Shown here one piece after another: positions 48,505 to 60,594 of a DNA stretch of 64,000 nt. The notes beneath the pieces were generated by a model. That model was given only the letters and a program-made list of their open reading frames with translations. It was not told the origin of the DNA and did no database searches. Both the position numbers and the translations under genes were made by a program. The stretch's first letter is position 1. Each line of letters opens with the position of its first letter. This DNA comes from Gari tellinella (Eukaryota > Mollusca > Bivalvia > Cardiida > Psammobiidae): the NCBI GenBank assembly GCA_922989275.2, contig OV277868.1:51892216-51956215 (forward strand), read 5' to 3'.

Positions 48505-48757
48505 TTAACCCATTACCCCTTGGCCTGTTTCTAGTTTTAAAGAAAGATGCACACTTAAAGCAGGTTGAAAGTAAAGCAGAATGCGCCTTAAAGCGCATTC
48601 GGCTTTACTTTCAACCTGCTTCAAGCTATTATCTGCTAGGATATAGAAAATATATCTTATGATACATATTCATCACTGTATTAAAGTGAACTATTTTCTT
48701 CAGTGGTGGAACAAATCATAGGCGTAAAAAAGGCGTATTTATGGGGTAATGGGTTAA
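48505..48757 (+). mobile_element. F1 TTAA hairpin MITE (reference copy)
   Basis: F1 defined: about 250 bp between TTAA sites, ends near TTAACCCATTACCCCATA and TATGGGGTAATGGGTTAA. An off-centre hairpin is made of AAAGCAGGTTGAAAGTAAAG, AGAATGCGCC and its complement, meeting at TTAA. To the right are AATATAGAAAATATTTCTTA and ACTATTTTCTTCAGTGGAGG. TTAA targets and no coding capacity suggest a piggyBac-type MITE (inference). More than 30 full or partial copies lie in this window. Confidence 0.85.
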
Positions 48758-48913
48758 ACTAAGACACACTTTTGTCCGTTTGTAGAAATGTCTTCCAATA
48801 AAAACGTGTTGTACTGTAAAAATCTGTTGTGGTGTTACTTAGCAGAGATCAGATTATTCAAGTAAGGTCTACAGATAATTATGTAGATTATTATGTCATA
48901 TGACTACTTGGTG

Positions 48914-49322
48914 TTAACCCATTACCCCATAGCCTATTTCTTGTTTTGAAGACAGATAACCACATATAATAGGTTGAAAGAAAAGCAGAATGTGCCTTAA
49001 CTCTTTCCTCCCTGAAACTTTAAATGGACAATCCCTCTTTCCATCTTAGTCCAGTCCATTTCTGACTTTTAATTGTTGTGTTTGTCAATGTTTCGCATTA
49101 TGACAAACAGTGACGACCCTGATAAGAGGGCTCCTTTCGGAGCCCTCTAATCTGGGTCTTCACTGTTTGCACAGAACAATTTAATATTCACATGTACATC
49201 GTTTGAAAATGACGCCTATATGCGGGACTAGGGTTCAAAGGGTTAAGGCTCATTCTGCTTTACTTTCAGTTTGCTTTATGGTGTAAAAAAGGTGAACATG
49301 TATTAATGGGGTAATGGGTTAA
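48914..49322 (+). mobile_element. F1 MITE split exactly at its centre by an F2
   Basis: AGAATGTGCC-TTAA at the left and TTAA-GGCTCATTCTGC at the right; termini TTAACCCATTACCCCATA and GGGGTAATGGGTTAA. Confidence 0.85.
48997..49246 (-). mobile_element. F2 MITE nested in an F1 centre
   Basis: TTAACTCTTTCCTCCCTGAA to GGTTCAAAGGGTTAA, hairpin GGGCTCC-TTTC-GGAGCCC. Confidence 0.85.
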
Positions 49323-49631
49323 GCTATTTACTCCTTGTTAACTAGAAGCCATTTTTATTCAGCGTCAGAAAAACCAACAAATAGAGAATTTATGTGAATA
49401 ATTTTGCTCACTTGATACATTACCATAGATGGCATGTTAGTAATAGTCTGCACAAAACCAGCACATATTGTAACACAGACTGAGGTCCCATGCTTTGTAA
49501 AAGCAGTGGGAATAGAGGGGGTAGGTTAGAATTACAGTGTATATATCATTCAATGTGTTGTATTATCACAGATGGTTCTGCCTGGAGTATGATGCATACT
49601 GTAATGACCCTAAGTATTGGGACAGACAGGC

Positions 49632-49705
49632 CTGAGCAAACAGTGTAGACCCTGATCAGACTGCTCCTGAGGGAGCAGTCTGATCAGGATCTACACTGTT
49701 TGCCA
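49632..49705. repeat. F2-type hairpin without F2 ends
   Basis: GCAAACAGTGTAGACCCTGA and complement around GCTCCTGAGGGAGC. The flanks differ from F2; a related flank (ACAGGCCTGAGCAA) recurs at 58602. Confidence 0.7.
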
Positions 49706-50333
49706 GTCAGTTTGTGAACAAACTAAGTGTGTCCAAGTTTTTAGGTTTTTTTACGACATGTATGTTTGCATGTGTATGAATTTGTAACTATTTCTGGAAG
49801 CAAAATATGTTAAAGCTAACACCAAATGACAATACGATATGATATCATTCTTACATGACATACAAGCAGAATATGGGAGTGAAATATAGAAAATTATTGC
49901 ACAGTTTGTATTTTACTTGTACTATATTATTGTCATTTATTAGTACAGTAAACTCTGTGTACAACAGCCTCCCAAAAGAAAAGGTAAATTTAGTCTATAA
50001 ACCTTAATGCTGGACAAAAATAATGCAGAAAGCTCCTACAAGAGATTTTTGCATTACCATTGCCATCCTGCATTAGGCAGCACTCTGTCTAGAGATGTCT
50101 CTGTTTCTTATCTTGACTGTCAGCTGCTCATAAGTTTTACTGCATATGATTAGTACATGTATCAGTAAGTTTGCCTGTTTCTAAACGTGCCTAAGTTTCT
50201 GTATGGTCTAGTACAGTATGGCCTATTGTTGCATATCTATAACAGTGTTGTGGACTGCACTATCTAGAGTCGTTGTCTCGCTGCGATGAAGGTGTGACGT
50301 CGAGACAATAATGTTTTTCCATGATAGTTGGCA

Positions 50334-50833
50334 TTAACCCATTACCCCATACAGTGTTTCTTATATTTAACTCTTTCCTCCCTGAAACTTTAAATAGACA
50401 ATTCCAGTTTCCATTTTAGTCTAGCCCATTTCTGACTTTTAAGGGTTGTTTTATCAATGTTTGGCATTATGACAAACAGTGAAGACCCTGATCAGAGGGC
50501 TCCTTTTTGGAGCCCTCTGATCTGGGTCTTCACTGTTTGCATAGGACAATTGTACTATTCACATTTACACTGTTTGAAAAGCACGCCTATATGCGGGACT
50601 AGGGTTCAAAGAGTTAAGGCAGGTGTCCACTTACACCAAGTTGAATGTAAAGCAGAATGCTGATTCATGTGCATTCTGCTGTACTTTTCAACCTGCTTTA
50701 AGTTACCATTATGTTAAAATATAGAAAATATTTCTTATGATACATATTCATGACCGTATAAATTAGAACTATTTTCTTCAGTGGAGGAATAGATTAAATG
50801 TGTGAATATGTGTACTATGAGCTAGTGGGTTGA
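50334..50833 (+). mobile_element. F1 MITE holding an F2
   Basis: TTAACCCATTACCCCATA to GAGCTAGTGGGTTGAA. The insert is at TTAA near the left end, not at the hairpin centre. Confidence 0.75.
50367..50617 (-). mobile_element. F2 MITE nested in F1
   Basis: TTAACTCTTTCCTCCCTGAA to GGTTCAAAGAGTTAA, hairpin GGGCTCC-TTTTT-GGAGCCC. Confidence 0.85.
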
Positions 50834-50996
50834 ATATTTGGATTTAGCTCCAATGTTACGTTTTCAGTTGCTCATGAAGTATAAATGCTTGACCAATCAA
50901 ACTTGGAATACAGATGTTTCAAATACATAATATGTGTGGACTGATGGGCAAAGAGGGGACAGGCAAGACAGATAATTTTGTGGAATTCTTTTTGAC

Positions 50997-51215
50997 TTAA
51001 CCCATTACCCCATATCCTATTTCTAGTTTTGAAAACGGGTGACCACTTAAAGCAGGTTGGAATTAAAGCAGAATGCGCCTTTAAGCTATCATCTTCTAGG
51101 ATAAAGAAATTTTTTCTAATAGTACACAATTATAACTTAATAAATTGGAACTATTTTCTTCGATGGAGGAATAAATTAGAGGCGTAAAAAGGCATATTAT
51201 GGGGTAATGGGTTAA
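50997..51215 (+). mobile_element. F1 MITE lacking one hairpin arm
   Basis: TTAACCCATTACCCCATA to GGGGTAATGGGTTAA. It jumps from AGAATGCGCC to TTTAAGCTATCATC, so the right arm is deleted. Confidence 0.8.
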
Positions 51216-51470
51216 GGTGGTTGTGTTGTGATTACTAGAAGTATTTTATACACTCATGTGCTTCCAATGTTAATACAAGCTGGTCTTGTATATAGTAAAA
51301 CCTGTGTTGATATATACTCCTTCAACACTAAGTAACTCTTTTGGGTTATTATGTTCCCTTGTGGATATTTTTAGTTACCCAAACCTGAACCAGTCTACTT
51401 GGAAACGTTGGGTAGTTTAATGAATATTGCTCTAAATTAGAAAACAGTGTAGACCCTGATCAGAGTTCTC

Positions 51471-53469
51471 CTATAGGAGCCCTCTGATCTGGGTCAACAC
51501 TGTTTGGAAATGTAATTGGAGTATATTTTAATCAAGCCGATGGTGTTGAAATAGTTATTCATTATACCCCCACAAACAGAGTTTTATACCCCCACAAACA
51601 GAGTTTGAGGGGGGTATACTGGAATCAGCCTGTCGGTCGGTCGGTTGGTTGGCCGGCGGTCGTCGGTCTGTCTGCAAAATCTTGTACTTTCAACTCCTCC
51701 TTCAGTTTCAACCCGATTCATTTGATACTTGGCATAGATGTTACTCAGGTGTAGTAGATGTGCAAGACACAATTTTCAGGTCTCTGTGACCTTGACCTTT
51801 GGCCTTGAAATTGGTCTTGAAATTGGTAGGCAAAATCTTGTACTTTCAACTCCTCTTTCAGTTTCAACCCGATTCATTTGATACTTGGCATAAATGTTAC
51901 TCAGGTGTACTAGATGTGCAAGACACAAATTTCAGGTCTCTGTGACCTTGACCTTTGGCCTTAAATTTGGTCTTGAAATTGGCAGGCAAAATCTTGTACT
52001 TTCAATTCCTCCTTCAGTTTTAACCAGATTCATTTGATACTTGGCATATATGTTACTCAGGTGTAGTAGATGTGCAAGACACAAATTTCAGGTCTCTGTG
52101 ACCTTGACCTTGACCTTTGGCCTTGAAATTAGTCTTGATATTGGTCTTGAAATTGGTAGGCAAAATCTTGTACTTTCAACTCCTCTTTCAGTTTCAACCC
52201 GATTCATATGATACTTGGCATAAATGTTACTTAGGTGTACTAGATGTGCAAGACACAAATTTCAGGTTTCTGTGACCTTGAACTTTGGCCTTTGGCCTTG
52301 AAATTAGTATTGAAATTGGTAGGCAAAATCTTGTACTTTCAACTCCTCCTTCAGTTTCAACCCGATTCATTTGATACTTGGCATAGATGTTACTCAGGTG
52401 TAGTAGATGTGCAAGACACAAATTTCAGGTCTCTGTGACCTTGACCTTTGGCCTTAAATTTGGTCTTGAAATTGGCAGGCAAAATCTTGTACTATAGGAG
52501 CCCTCTGATCTGGGTCAACACTGTTTGGAAATGTAATTGGAGTATATTTTAATCAAGCCGATGGTGTTGAAATAGTTATTCATTATACCCCCACAAACAG
52601 AGTTTTATACCCCCACAAACAGAGTTTGAGGGGGGTATACTGGAATCAGCCTGTCGGTCGGTCGGTTGGTTGGCCGGCGGTCGTCGGTCTGTCTGCAAAA
52701 TCTTGTACTTTCAACTCCTCCTTCAGTTTCAACCCGATTCATTTGATACTTGGCATAGATGTTACTCAGGTGTAGTAGATGTGCAAGACACAATTTTCAG
52801 GTCTCTGTGACCTTGACCTTTGGCCTTGAAATTGGTCTTGAAATTGGTAGGCAAAATCTTGTACTTTCAACTCCTCTTTCAGTTTCAACCCGATTCATTT
52901 GATACTTGGCATAAATGTTACTCAGGTGTACTAGATGTGCAAGACACAAATTTCAGGTCTCTGTGACCTTGACCTTTGGCCTTAAATTTGGTCTTGAAAT
53001 TGGCAGGCAAAATCTTGTACTTTCAATTCCTCCTTCAGTTTTAACCAGATTCATTTGATACTTGGCATATATGTTACTCAGGTGTAGTAGATGTGCAAGA
53101 CACAAATTTCAGGTCTCTGTGACCTTGACCTTGACCTTTGGCCTTGAAATAAGTCTTGATATTGGTCTTGAAATTGGTAGGCAAAATCTTGTACTTTCAA
53201 CTCCTCTTTCAGTTTCAACCCGATTCATATGATACTTGGCATAAATGTTACTTAGGTGTACTAGATGTGCAAGACACAAATTTCAGGTTTCTGTGACCTT
53301 GAACTTTGGCCTTTGGCCTTGAAATTAGTATTGAAATTGGTAGGCAAAATCTTGTACTTTCAACTCCTCCTTCAGTTTCAACCCGATTCATTTGATACTT
53401 GGCATAGATGTTACTCAGGTGTAGTAGATGTGCAAGACACAAATTTCAGGTCTCTGTGACCTTGACCTT
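51471..53469 (+). repeat. Near-identical 1021-bp tandem duplication
   Basis: 51471-52448 recurs at 52492-53469 with an offset of exactly 1021 and one difference noticed (AATTAGTC against AATAAGTC). The unit starts in an F2-type hairpin (CTATAGGAGCCCTCTGATCT) and ends inside the tandem core; the junction is CTTGTA-CTATAGG. Confidence 0.9.
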
Positions 53470-54437
53470 GACCTTTAGCCTTGAAATTGGTAGGCAAAAT
53501 CTTGTACTTTCAACTCCTCTTTCAGTTTCAACCCGATTCATTTGATACTTGGCATAAATGTTACTTAGGTGTACTAGATGTGCAAGACACAAATTTCAGG
53601 TTTCTGTGACCTTGACCTTTGGCCTTAAATTGGCAGGCAAAATCTTTTACTTTCAACTCCTCCTTCAGTTTCAACCCGATTCATTTGATACTTTGCATAG
53701 ATGTTACTCAGGTGTAGTAGATGTGCAAGACACAATTTTCAGGTCTCTGTGACCTTGACCTTTGGCCTTGAAATTGTTCTTGAAATTGGTAGGCAAAATC
53801 TTGTACTTTCAACTCCTCTTTCAGTTTCAACCCGATTCATTTGATACTTGGCATAAATGTTACTCAGGTGTACTAGATGTGCAAGACACAAATTTCAGGT
53901 CTCTGTGACCTTGACCTTTGGCCTTAAATTTGGTTTTGAAATTGGCAGGCAAAATCTTGTACTTTCAACTCCTCCTTCAGATTCAACCCGATTCATTTGA
54001 TACTTTGCATAGATGTTACTCAGGTGTAGTTGATGTGAAAGACACAATTTTCAGGTCTCTGTGACCTTGACCTTTGTCATTTAAATTGGTCTTGAAATTG
54101 GCAGGCAAAATCTTGTACTTTCAACTCCTTCACTTTCAACCTGATTCACTTGATACTTTGCATAAATGTTACTCAGGAGTGGTAGATGTGCAAGACACAC
54201 ATTTCAAATATCTGTGACCTTGACCTTTGGCCTTGATATTGGTCTTGAAATTAGCAGGCAAAATCTTGTACGGCGAACTCCTTCACTTTCAACCTGATTT
54301 ACTTGATACTTGCCATAAATTTTCCAAGTTTTTATGATGGTGGCAGCACCCTGCCATTGTCAAACCTCATTGAAAACGTCTGCAGAGTGCTGCATAGTGG
54401 GGGTATTTATCACCTTTAGTGATAGCCGTTCTAGTTT
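51574..54437 (+). mobile_element. Hairpin-ended tandem-core element, 2.9 kb
   Basis: 5' hairpin TACCCCCACAAACAGAGTTT-GAGGGGGGTA, then GGTCGGTCGGTTGG. About fifteen core units of mixed length hold TTGTACTTTCAACTCCTCC, TTGATACTTGGCATA and CTGTGACCTTGACCTTTGG. The 3' end is GTGGGGGTATTTATCACC, hairpin TATCACC-TTTA-GTGATA, then GCCGTTCTAGTTT. A hairpin followed by CTAG resembles Helitron 3' ends (inference). The start region appears twice because of the duplication below. Confidence 0.75.
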
Positions 54438-54639
54438 AAAATGATAAAACCTTAAAGATTTAGGTCAGTGTAATGCAGAACAAGACTTCAATTCCTTCCT
54501 CCACATACAAACCTTTTGATGCCTCTACCTATTCCTCCACATGTTGCTGAAAACAGGTAGAAGGAAAGTAAAGCAGAAAGCTCATTTAGGAGCTTTCTGC
54601 TTTACTGTGCATTCATCTTGTTTGAAGCAGCAACTTGCC

Positions 54640-54884
54640 TTAACCCATTAGTCTGTTTCTAGTTTTGAAGACAGGTGACTACTGAAAGCAGGTTTAAAGT
54701 AAAGCAGAATGTGCCTTTAGGCACATTCTGCTTTACTTTCAGCCTGCTTTAAGCTATTATCTGCTAGAATAAAGAAAATATTTCTTATGATTTTTATTTG
54801 TAAAAGTATTAATTGGAAATATTTCTTCAGTAGAGGAACAAATTAAAGGCGTAACAAAGACGTATTTATGGGGGAATGGGTTAA
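54640..54884 (+). mobile_element. F1 TTAA hairpin MITE
   Basis: TTAACCCATTAGTCTG to GGGGGAATGGGTTAA, inserted beside a GGAGCTTTCTGC hairpin of another element (54530-54639). Confidence 0.8.
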
Positions 54885-55515
54885 AAGCCATTAGATGTAC
54901 CATAGATGATTTACACATAATTATGGTCGTGGAGGAAAGGATTGAGACTGCATTAAGCAGCAATCTTTGGAGATGAGAATACTTTTTTACTGCATGATCA
55001 CTCAATATACAGTCCATGCGACTGGATTTAGTAATGCTAGGTACTACAGTCATAGTAATAATCAAAAGAATACATGCGGCTATAATTTTTGTTTGACCAA
55101 TGTACACATTTTGCATTGTTTGTTTGATGCCTTTTTTGTGGCTAAGTTTGTTATATGCACCAAACTTTTTTATGCAATTCATTTCCATATAGCAACCACA
55201 TTATGGTTCTTGAATACATGTATTTAAACCTGACATCATAAGTGGTGGTGTTCGGATAGGTGATTTTAATGGAATATCTATCAAGTTTTACATTTTAATT
55301 GACAATTATTTTTGATTTTGCAAAATGTCTATGCTACAGTAAAGCCAGACCTTTATAAATAAAATGGTCTAAATTTTGGTTTGCTTAAAGCAGAATGAAA
55401 CTAAAACAGAAAACTCTTTAGGTGCTCTCTGTTTTACTTTCATCCTGTTTTAAGCGTCTACCTGACTTCTATATCTTCCCTTAATGTCATGTTTGAGATT
55501 ACACTATAGTGACCA

Positions 55516-55745
55516 GGGGCCCATTTCATAAAACTTCGTACGACAAATGTTGTTGAAAGTCATATTATAAAAGTCTCAATTATTATTTATTTCTCCATTT
55601 AATCCTGTCTTGTGACATCTCTGTGGAATCGTCTCCAAAAAGATGTCACAAGACAGGATTAGATAGAGAAATCAGAAATAAAATGTATCTTAAAGTTTTG
55701 GCTTACGATCGTTTTTGTCGTACGAAGTTTTATGAAACGGGCCCC
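55516..55745 (+). mobile_element. F9 MITE
   Basis: GGGGCCCATTTCATAAAAC to TTTTATGAAACGGGCCCC, good hairpin. Confidence 0.85.
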
Positions 55746-56184
55746 AGTAATCCACTGGCCTTAACACTTATCCCACTGAATATTCATATACATGTATACA
55801 ACCCTACTATAATCATCTTTAATCTGAATTGTTACTTTGGCTAAGAAAATAAGGAATATTTCCCCAGGAAAGAATATAAGAAAACAATGCAGACCCTGAT
55901 CAGACAGCCCCTTCAGAATTTTGGTACTTACCTAGACTAGGTGTTTTTTAACCAATCAGAGAGATTGTCATAAATGATGTTTTTACAAGACATGCATAGT
56001 CAATGTCTTGTTTTATTTAGGTTTTTGAGATACATGTAGGTAGTTTTCTTGCCTTCATATTGCTGTGCAAACAGATGGCTAACATAGTATCTAGTTGACC
56101 TGCAAACACATGTGTACCCCCCTAAGTTAAATAACTGCCCCATCATGGGTACAAATGTTTATGTGTTGAAGTTGAAGGTATTGT

Positions 56185-56448
56185 TTAACCCTTTACTCCA
56201 TAGCCTCTTTCTAGTTTTGAAGACAAGTGGCCACTTAAAACAGGTTAAAAGTAACATATAATTAACCTTTATGCGCATTTTGCTTTACTTTGAGCCTGCT
56301 TTAAGCATCCATCTTTTAGGATATAGGAAATACATGTACATTGTACTTCTTATAGTGCATATTCATGACTGTAAAAAGTGAACAATTTTCTTCAGTGGAG
56401 TAATAAATCAAGTGCCTAAAATGGTGTATCTATGTAATAAAGGGTTAA
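56185..56448 (+). mobile_element. F1 MITE, diverged
   Basis: TTAACCCTTTACTCCATAG to ATGTAATAAAGGGTTAA; left arm mutated. Confidence 0.7.
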
Positions 56449-56501
56449 ACATATCTGAGCAAACATGACCCTTTTGTTTCTTCTCATTTGATGTCATGTC
56501 T

Positions 56502-56717
56502 ACAGTGGAGAAAACGTTATTCTTTCCCGTTTAAACGCAAACGCATCGCAATAAAATGTAGAAAAGGACAAGTTATTGGCAATCCTGACCATTTATTTCA
56601 ATCTGAATGGCAAACAGTAACCCGGCATCTGATCTGGCTCCAAACTGTTTGCACTGCAAATAACAGTTTTAGGGTAAACGCGTTTATTGGGAAAGAATAA
56701 CGTTTTCTCCACTGTAT
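56502..56717 (+). mobile_element. F5 MITE
   Basis: TACAGTGGAGAAAACGTTAT to AATAACGTTTTCTCCACTGT; centre truncated to CCCGGCATCTGATCTGG. Confidence 0.8.
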
Positions 56718-57234
56718 TTGACTCTTCAATTGTCAAATTGTTTCTTTTATACTCAGGTGCATAATTATTTATTTTGTTTTATAATTGTTTTTTTGCCATA
56801 TATGTTTTGTACACTTTATTGTCCATTTATGTTATTATAGTTGTGTAGACAGTACAACGGTTGTGGTTTGACTATGGTTGTCTAAGGAGTGACTTAATCC
56901 TTCTCCTGCTGAATATTCATAAATAAATCTCCGCCCACTATGAATATCTATCATCAGAATATAAAAATTTAACAGAAAATTCCCCCAGGAAAGAGTGCAG
57001 ACTTATGTCAGACAGATTCTATAAGAAAACAGTGCAGACCCTGATCAGACAGAGCTGTCTGATCTGGGTCTACACTGTTTTCCAAAGGTGCCAATACATG
57101 TATACACTTACAACAGGAGTAGGGTTAAATTGGTTGTGTGAATAATACATGTATGCCGTTATTGCATTTAACAGAAAGTGTAAACTGGCTCTGTAGGTTA
57201 CTATACATTATGCCGGTATTACATTTAACCCAAT

Positions 57235-57466
57235 ACCCCATATCATGCTTCTAGTTTTGAAGACAGGTGGTCACTTAAAGCAGGTTGAAGGTAAAGCAGA
57301 ATGCGCCTGAAGGCGCATTCTGCTTTACCTTCAGCCTGCTTCAAGCCATTATCTGCTACCATATAGAAACTATTTCTTCTGAAACATATTCATGACTGTG
57401 TAAAAAGGAACTATCTTCTTCAGTTAAGGAATATATTAAAGGTGTATTTATGGGGTAATGAGTTAA
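57235..57466 (+). mobile_element. F1 TTAA hairpin MITE
   Basis: TTAACCCAATACCCCATA to GGGGTAATGAGTTAA, hairpin GCGCCTGAAGGCGC. Confidence 0.85.
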
Positions 57467-57798
57467 CAGAAAGTGAAGACTGGTTATGTAGGTTACTGTA
57501 CGTTATGTCGGGCCTTTCTGTATTTTTTCTTTGTTTTAGGTTCAGACAGGTTGCTACTTGTAACATGTTGACATTAAAACAATTATCTCCCCCCTTAGGG
57601 AAAATGTTTGCTTTACTTCCAACCTGCGTAAATCAGCCATATGACAAGCTCAATAGCAAGACATGAAAGAAGAATGAAAGGCATTACTATGAGGAATCAA
57701 TAAACACTTGAACAAGCATGTATATAACCATGTCATGTATACTACCGGTGGTTGGTATTTAAGTGTGAATATAACTGGTACTAACTTATGTCATTTGT

Positions 57799-58045
57799 TT
57801 AACCCATTACCCCATAAATACGCCTTTTTACACTTTTTGTTTATTCTTCTACTGATGAAAATAGTTCCTCTTTACAAAGTCATGAAAATATATCATCAGA
57901 AATATTTTCTATATTCTAAAAGATGGTAGCTTAAAGCAGGCTGAAAGTAAAGCAGAATATGCCTTAAGGCACATTCTGCTTTATTTTCAACCTGCTTTAA
58001 AGTGGTTAACTATCTTTTAGAAACAAGCTATGGGGTAATGGGGTA
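57799..58045 (-). mobile_element. F1 MITE
   Basis: TTAACCCATTACCCCATA to GGGGTAATGGGGTAA, hairpin ATGCCTTAAGGCAC. Confidence 0.8.
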
Positions 58046-58185
58046 ATCTGCCTAACAAATTGTGCACATTTTTGTATAGGGTTTTCCTCCTATTTTCTTT
58101 TTGGGACAGCTAATTAATGAGTGTCATGTATATGTATGTACTCTTAAGATATTTTGAAAAACATTTTTTTTTAAATCAGTAGCCT

Positions 58186-58447
58186 TAATCACATTCAATC
58201 CTGGGGACAAATTTACAAGTCATTTTAAAAAAACTGTACCAGTCCTGGAAGGAGTACACTTGTCCTATTCAAACAGTGTAGACACTGAACAGGGGACATC
58301 TTTAGGTGCCTTCTGACTGGGTCTGCATTGTTTGTCATTTTGAAGTAATACTATTATAAAAAATAAACCTCCTGATTGTCAAAAATAGACCAGACTTTTT
58401 TGGAAGCTGGAATTGGCCAAATTAAAGTTTCAGGGGTGAATGTGTCG
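58186..58447 (+). mobile_element. F2 MITE, diverged
   Basis: TTAATCACATTCAATCCTGG to CAGGGGTGAATGTG; hairpin weak. Followed by a separate palindrome (58446-58509) whose right part restarts F2 text. Confidence 0.65.
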
Positions 58448-58509
58448 AGGACATGGGTTCATGGGAATTCAATTTAATTAAATTCCAAATGAACCTATGT
58501 CCTCGACTC
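58446..58509. repeat. Palindrome at an F2 end
   Basis: GTCGAGGACATGGGTTCAT and ATGAACCTATGTCCTCGAC around AATTTAATTAAATT. F2 termini face outward on both sides, as if an F2 had been copied in inverted order. Confidence 0.75.
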
Positions 58510-58651
58510 ATTCACCCCTGACACTTTTAATTTGGCCAATTCCAGCTTCCAAAATTGATTTTAAAAATTGCATACTGTAATGATCTCAAGTATTTAGACA
58601 GACAGGCCTGAGCAAGCAGTGTACACCCTGATCAAACTTCTCTCTCAGAAG

Positions 58652-58913
58652 TACTGTAAAACTGGTTTTATTTGCGAGAACATAATTTAGGCGTTAATTT
58701 GCGAATGTGTTGCCTCGCGTCTTTATTTTTGAAAATAGGTGACTTCTTAAAGCAGGTTGAAAGTAAAGCAGACTGTGCCTTGAGGCACATTCTGCTTTAC
58801 TTTCAGTCTGCTTTAAGCTACCACCTGCTAGAAATATTGCATGATGTCGCGAATAAATACAAAATCGCATTACGCGAAATATTCATGACGTGAAAAATAC
58901 CTGTTTTACAGTA
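58652..58913 (+). mobile_element. MITE with TACTGTAAAACTGGTTTTAT ends, holding an F1 core
   Basis: Left TACTGTAAAACTGGTTTTAT and right ACCTGTTTTACAGTA with TTTGCG/CGCGAA subterminal text. An F1 hairpin core (58722-58832) sits in the middle without TTAA ends. Confidence 0.65.
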
Positions 58914-59415
58914 GTCTGATTAGATTCTACACTGTTTGCCATTCAAAGTAGGAGTTGTTCCTGTATTTTAAGACAAATGTTGTTGTGAGATTGTTTATTA
59001 ACAGGCTACTTATACTGGTGAATTTAACTGTCTCATGTACAGAAAATATATAAAGATTGGTCAGTTATCTTTCGTATTTGTATACATGAATCTTGGGCAA
59101 ATAGAAGTTAGCATTGGCTGCTGTAGTTTATATACATGTAATCAAACATGTACAAATATATATCCATAAAAGAAAAGAGAATGAATGATAAAAAAAAAAA
59201 CCACCACAGTTATATGCTGCTATTATGACCACTTGAAAGGTGGTCAGTTTCCTGTGTTGAGGGAAGGTGGTAGCTTAAAGCAAGAGGAAAGTAAATAAAA
59301 AAAGTTGGTAAAAAAACCCAGATTTTAGTTTCATCTTTCATAAAATTGCTATTTGCTGTTAAACCAAAGCAACCCACACTTTGTAAGAAGACTTTGCTAT
59401 AGTTCACTGTACAAT

Positions 59416-59639
59416 TTAACTCTTTGCATGCTGGGTAATATTTTCGTCCATAAAAATTGTCGTCTGCAACTATTCTAAAAATAGAATTTTGTAAATTTCT
59501 TTTCAAAACAGATTGAGAGTGTCAAACAGTTTAGATTGTGGTGAGAGGCCTTGTTACGCTGCATTTCATCTGGATCCAAACTGTTTGCAAAGGTAATCAC
59601 CGTGGTGCATATATCAGTCGCTAGCATGGTAAGAGTTAA
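59416..59639 (+). mobile_element. F3 TTAA MITE
   Basis: TTAACTCTTTGCATGCTGGG to GCATGGTAAGAGTTAA; hairpin decayed. Confidence 0.7.
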
Positions 59640-59784
59640 AATCAAGATGAATGGTTAAGTTGACTTAGATACATAGGGGCCAAACTATTGTCATCACTGA
59701 GCCTTATGAGAGTATATGAGGATGTGTGACTGAATGAATAAATATTTTATTTATTTCTACAATGTAGTTGAAGTGTGATATGTC

Positions 59785-60036
59785 TTAACCCATTACCCCA
59801 TAGCCTGTTTTCTAGTTTTGGAGTTAGGTGACCACTTAAAGCAGGTTGAAAGTAAAGCAGAATGTGCCTTATGGCACATTCTGCTTTATTTTCAGCCTGC
59901 TTTAAGCTATAATCTGCTAAAATGTAGAAAATATTTCTTTAATACATATTCATGACAGTATAAATTGGAGCTATTTTCTTTAGTGAATGAATAAAATAAA
60001 GGGATGAAAAGGTGTATATATGGGGTAATGGGTTAA
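59785..60036 (+). mobile_element. F1 TTAA hairpin MITE
   Basis: TTAACCCATTACCCCATA to GGGGTAATGGGTTAA, centre GTGCCTTATGGCAC. Confidence 0.85.
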
Positions 60037-60278
60037 ATGAGAAATGATAAAATATAGCATTTACATCTGTATAGTACTGATGAGCTCATTTTGATGTAAA
60101 TTGACACATACAGATATATTGTAAGAAAATGGGTATTTAATCAATACAATTCAAACCATTTACATTTACATTGTATAGCATCATAAAAATTTAGTCACTA
60201 CAAAATGAATTTTTTCATTACTTTTTGAATACTTTCTTAACCTTAAAACATTTTCCCCCATAACTTTTCAGTGTTTGA

Positions 60279-60534
60279 GCCATTAGCCATTTCTCCGTAA
60301 ATACACCTTTTTACGCCTCTAGTTCATTCCTCCACTGTAGAAAATAGTTTCAAATTATACAGTAATGAATCTCTATCATAAGAAATTTTATCTTTATTCT
60401 AGCAGATAGTAGCTTAAAGAAGGTTGAAAGTAAAGCAGAATGTGCCTCAAGGCACATTCTGCTTTACTTTCAACCTGATTTAAGTGGTCACCTAACTTCA
60501 AAACTAGAAACAGGCTATAGAGTAAATGGTTCAA
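60279..60534 (-). mobile_element. F1 MITE without intact TTAA ends
   Basis: GCCATTAGCCATTTCTCCG to TATAGAGTAAATGGTTCAA, good hairpin GTGCCTCAAGGCAC. Confidence 0.75.
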
Positions 60535-60594
60535 TCATTTCCTCCATAGTGTTTAGGACAGATGGTTGCTTAGAGTAGACTGAACTGTTGCATG

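Noticed and set aside
51574..54437. Several frames of 62-64 residues repeated along the region
   Set aside because: Each is the same tandem-core unit read again; stops and lengths follow the repeat period.
54757..55188. 143-residue frame on the minus strand
   Set aside because: Its second half is an F1 MITE and the first half has no recognisable domain or splice context.
57838..57862. Second hammerhead core (CTGATGA at about 57851, also near 47005 and 60079)
   Set aside because: No stem II plus GAAA follows; the first two are ordinary F1 MITE text.
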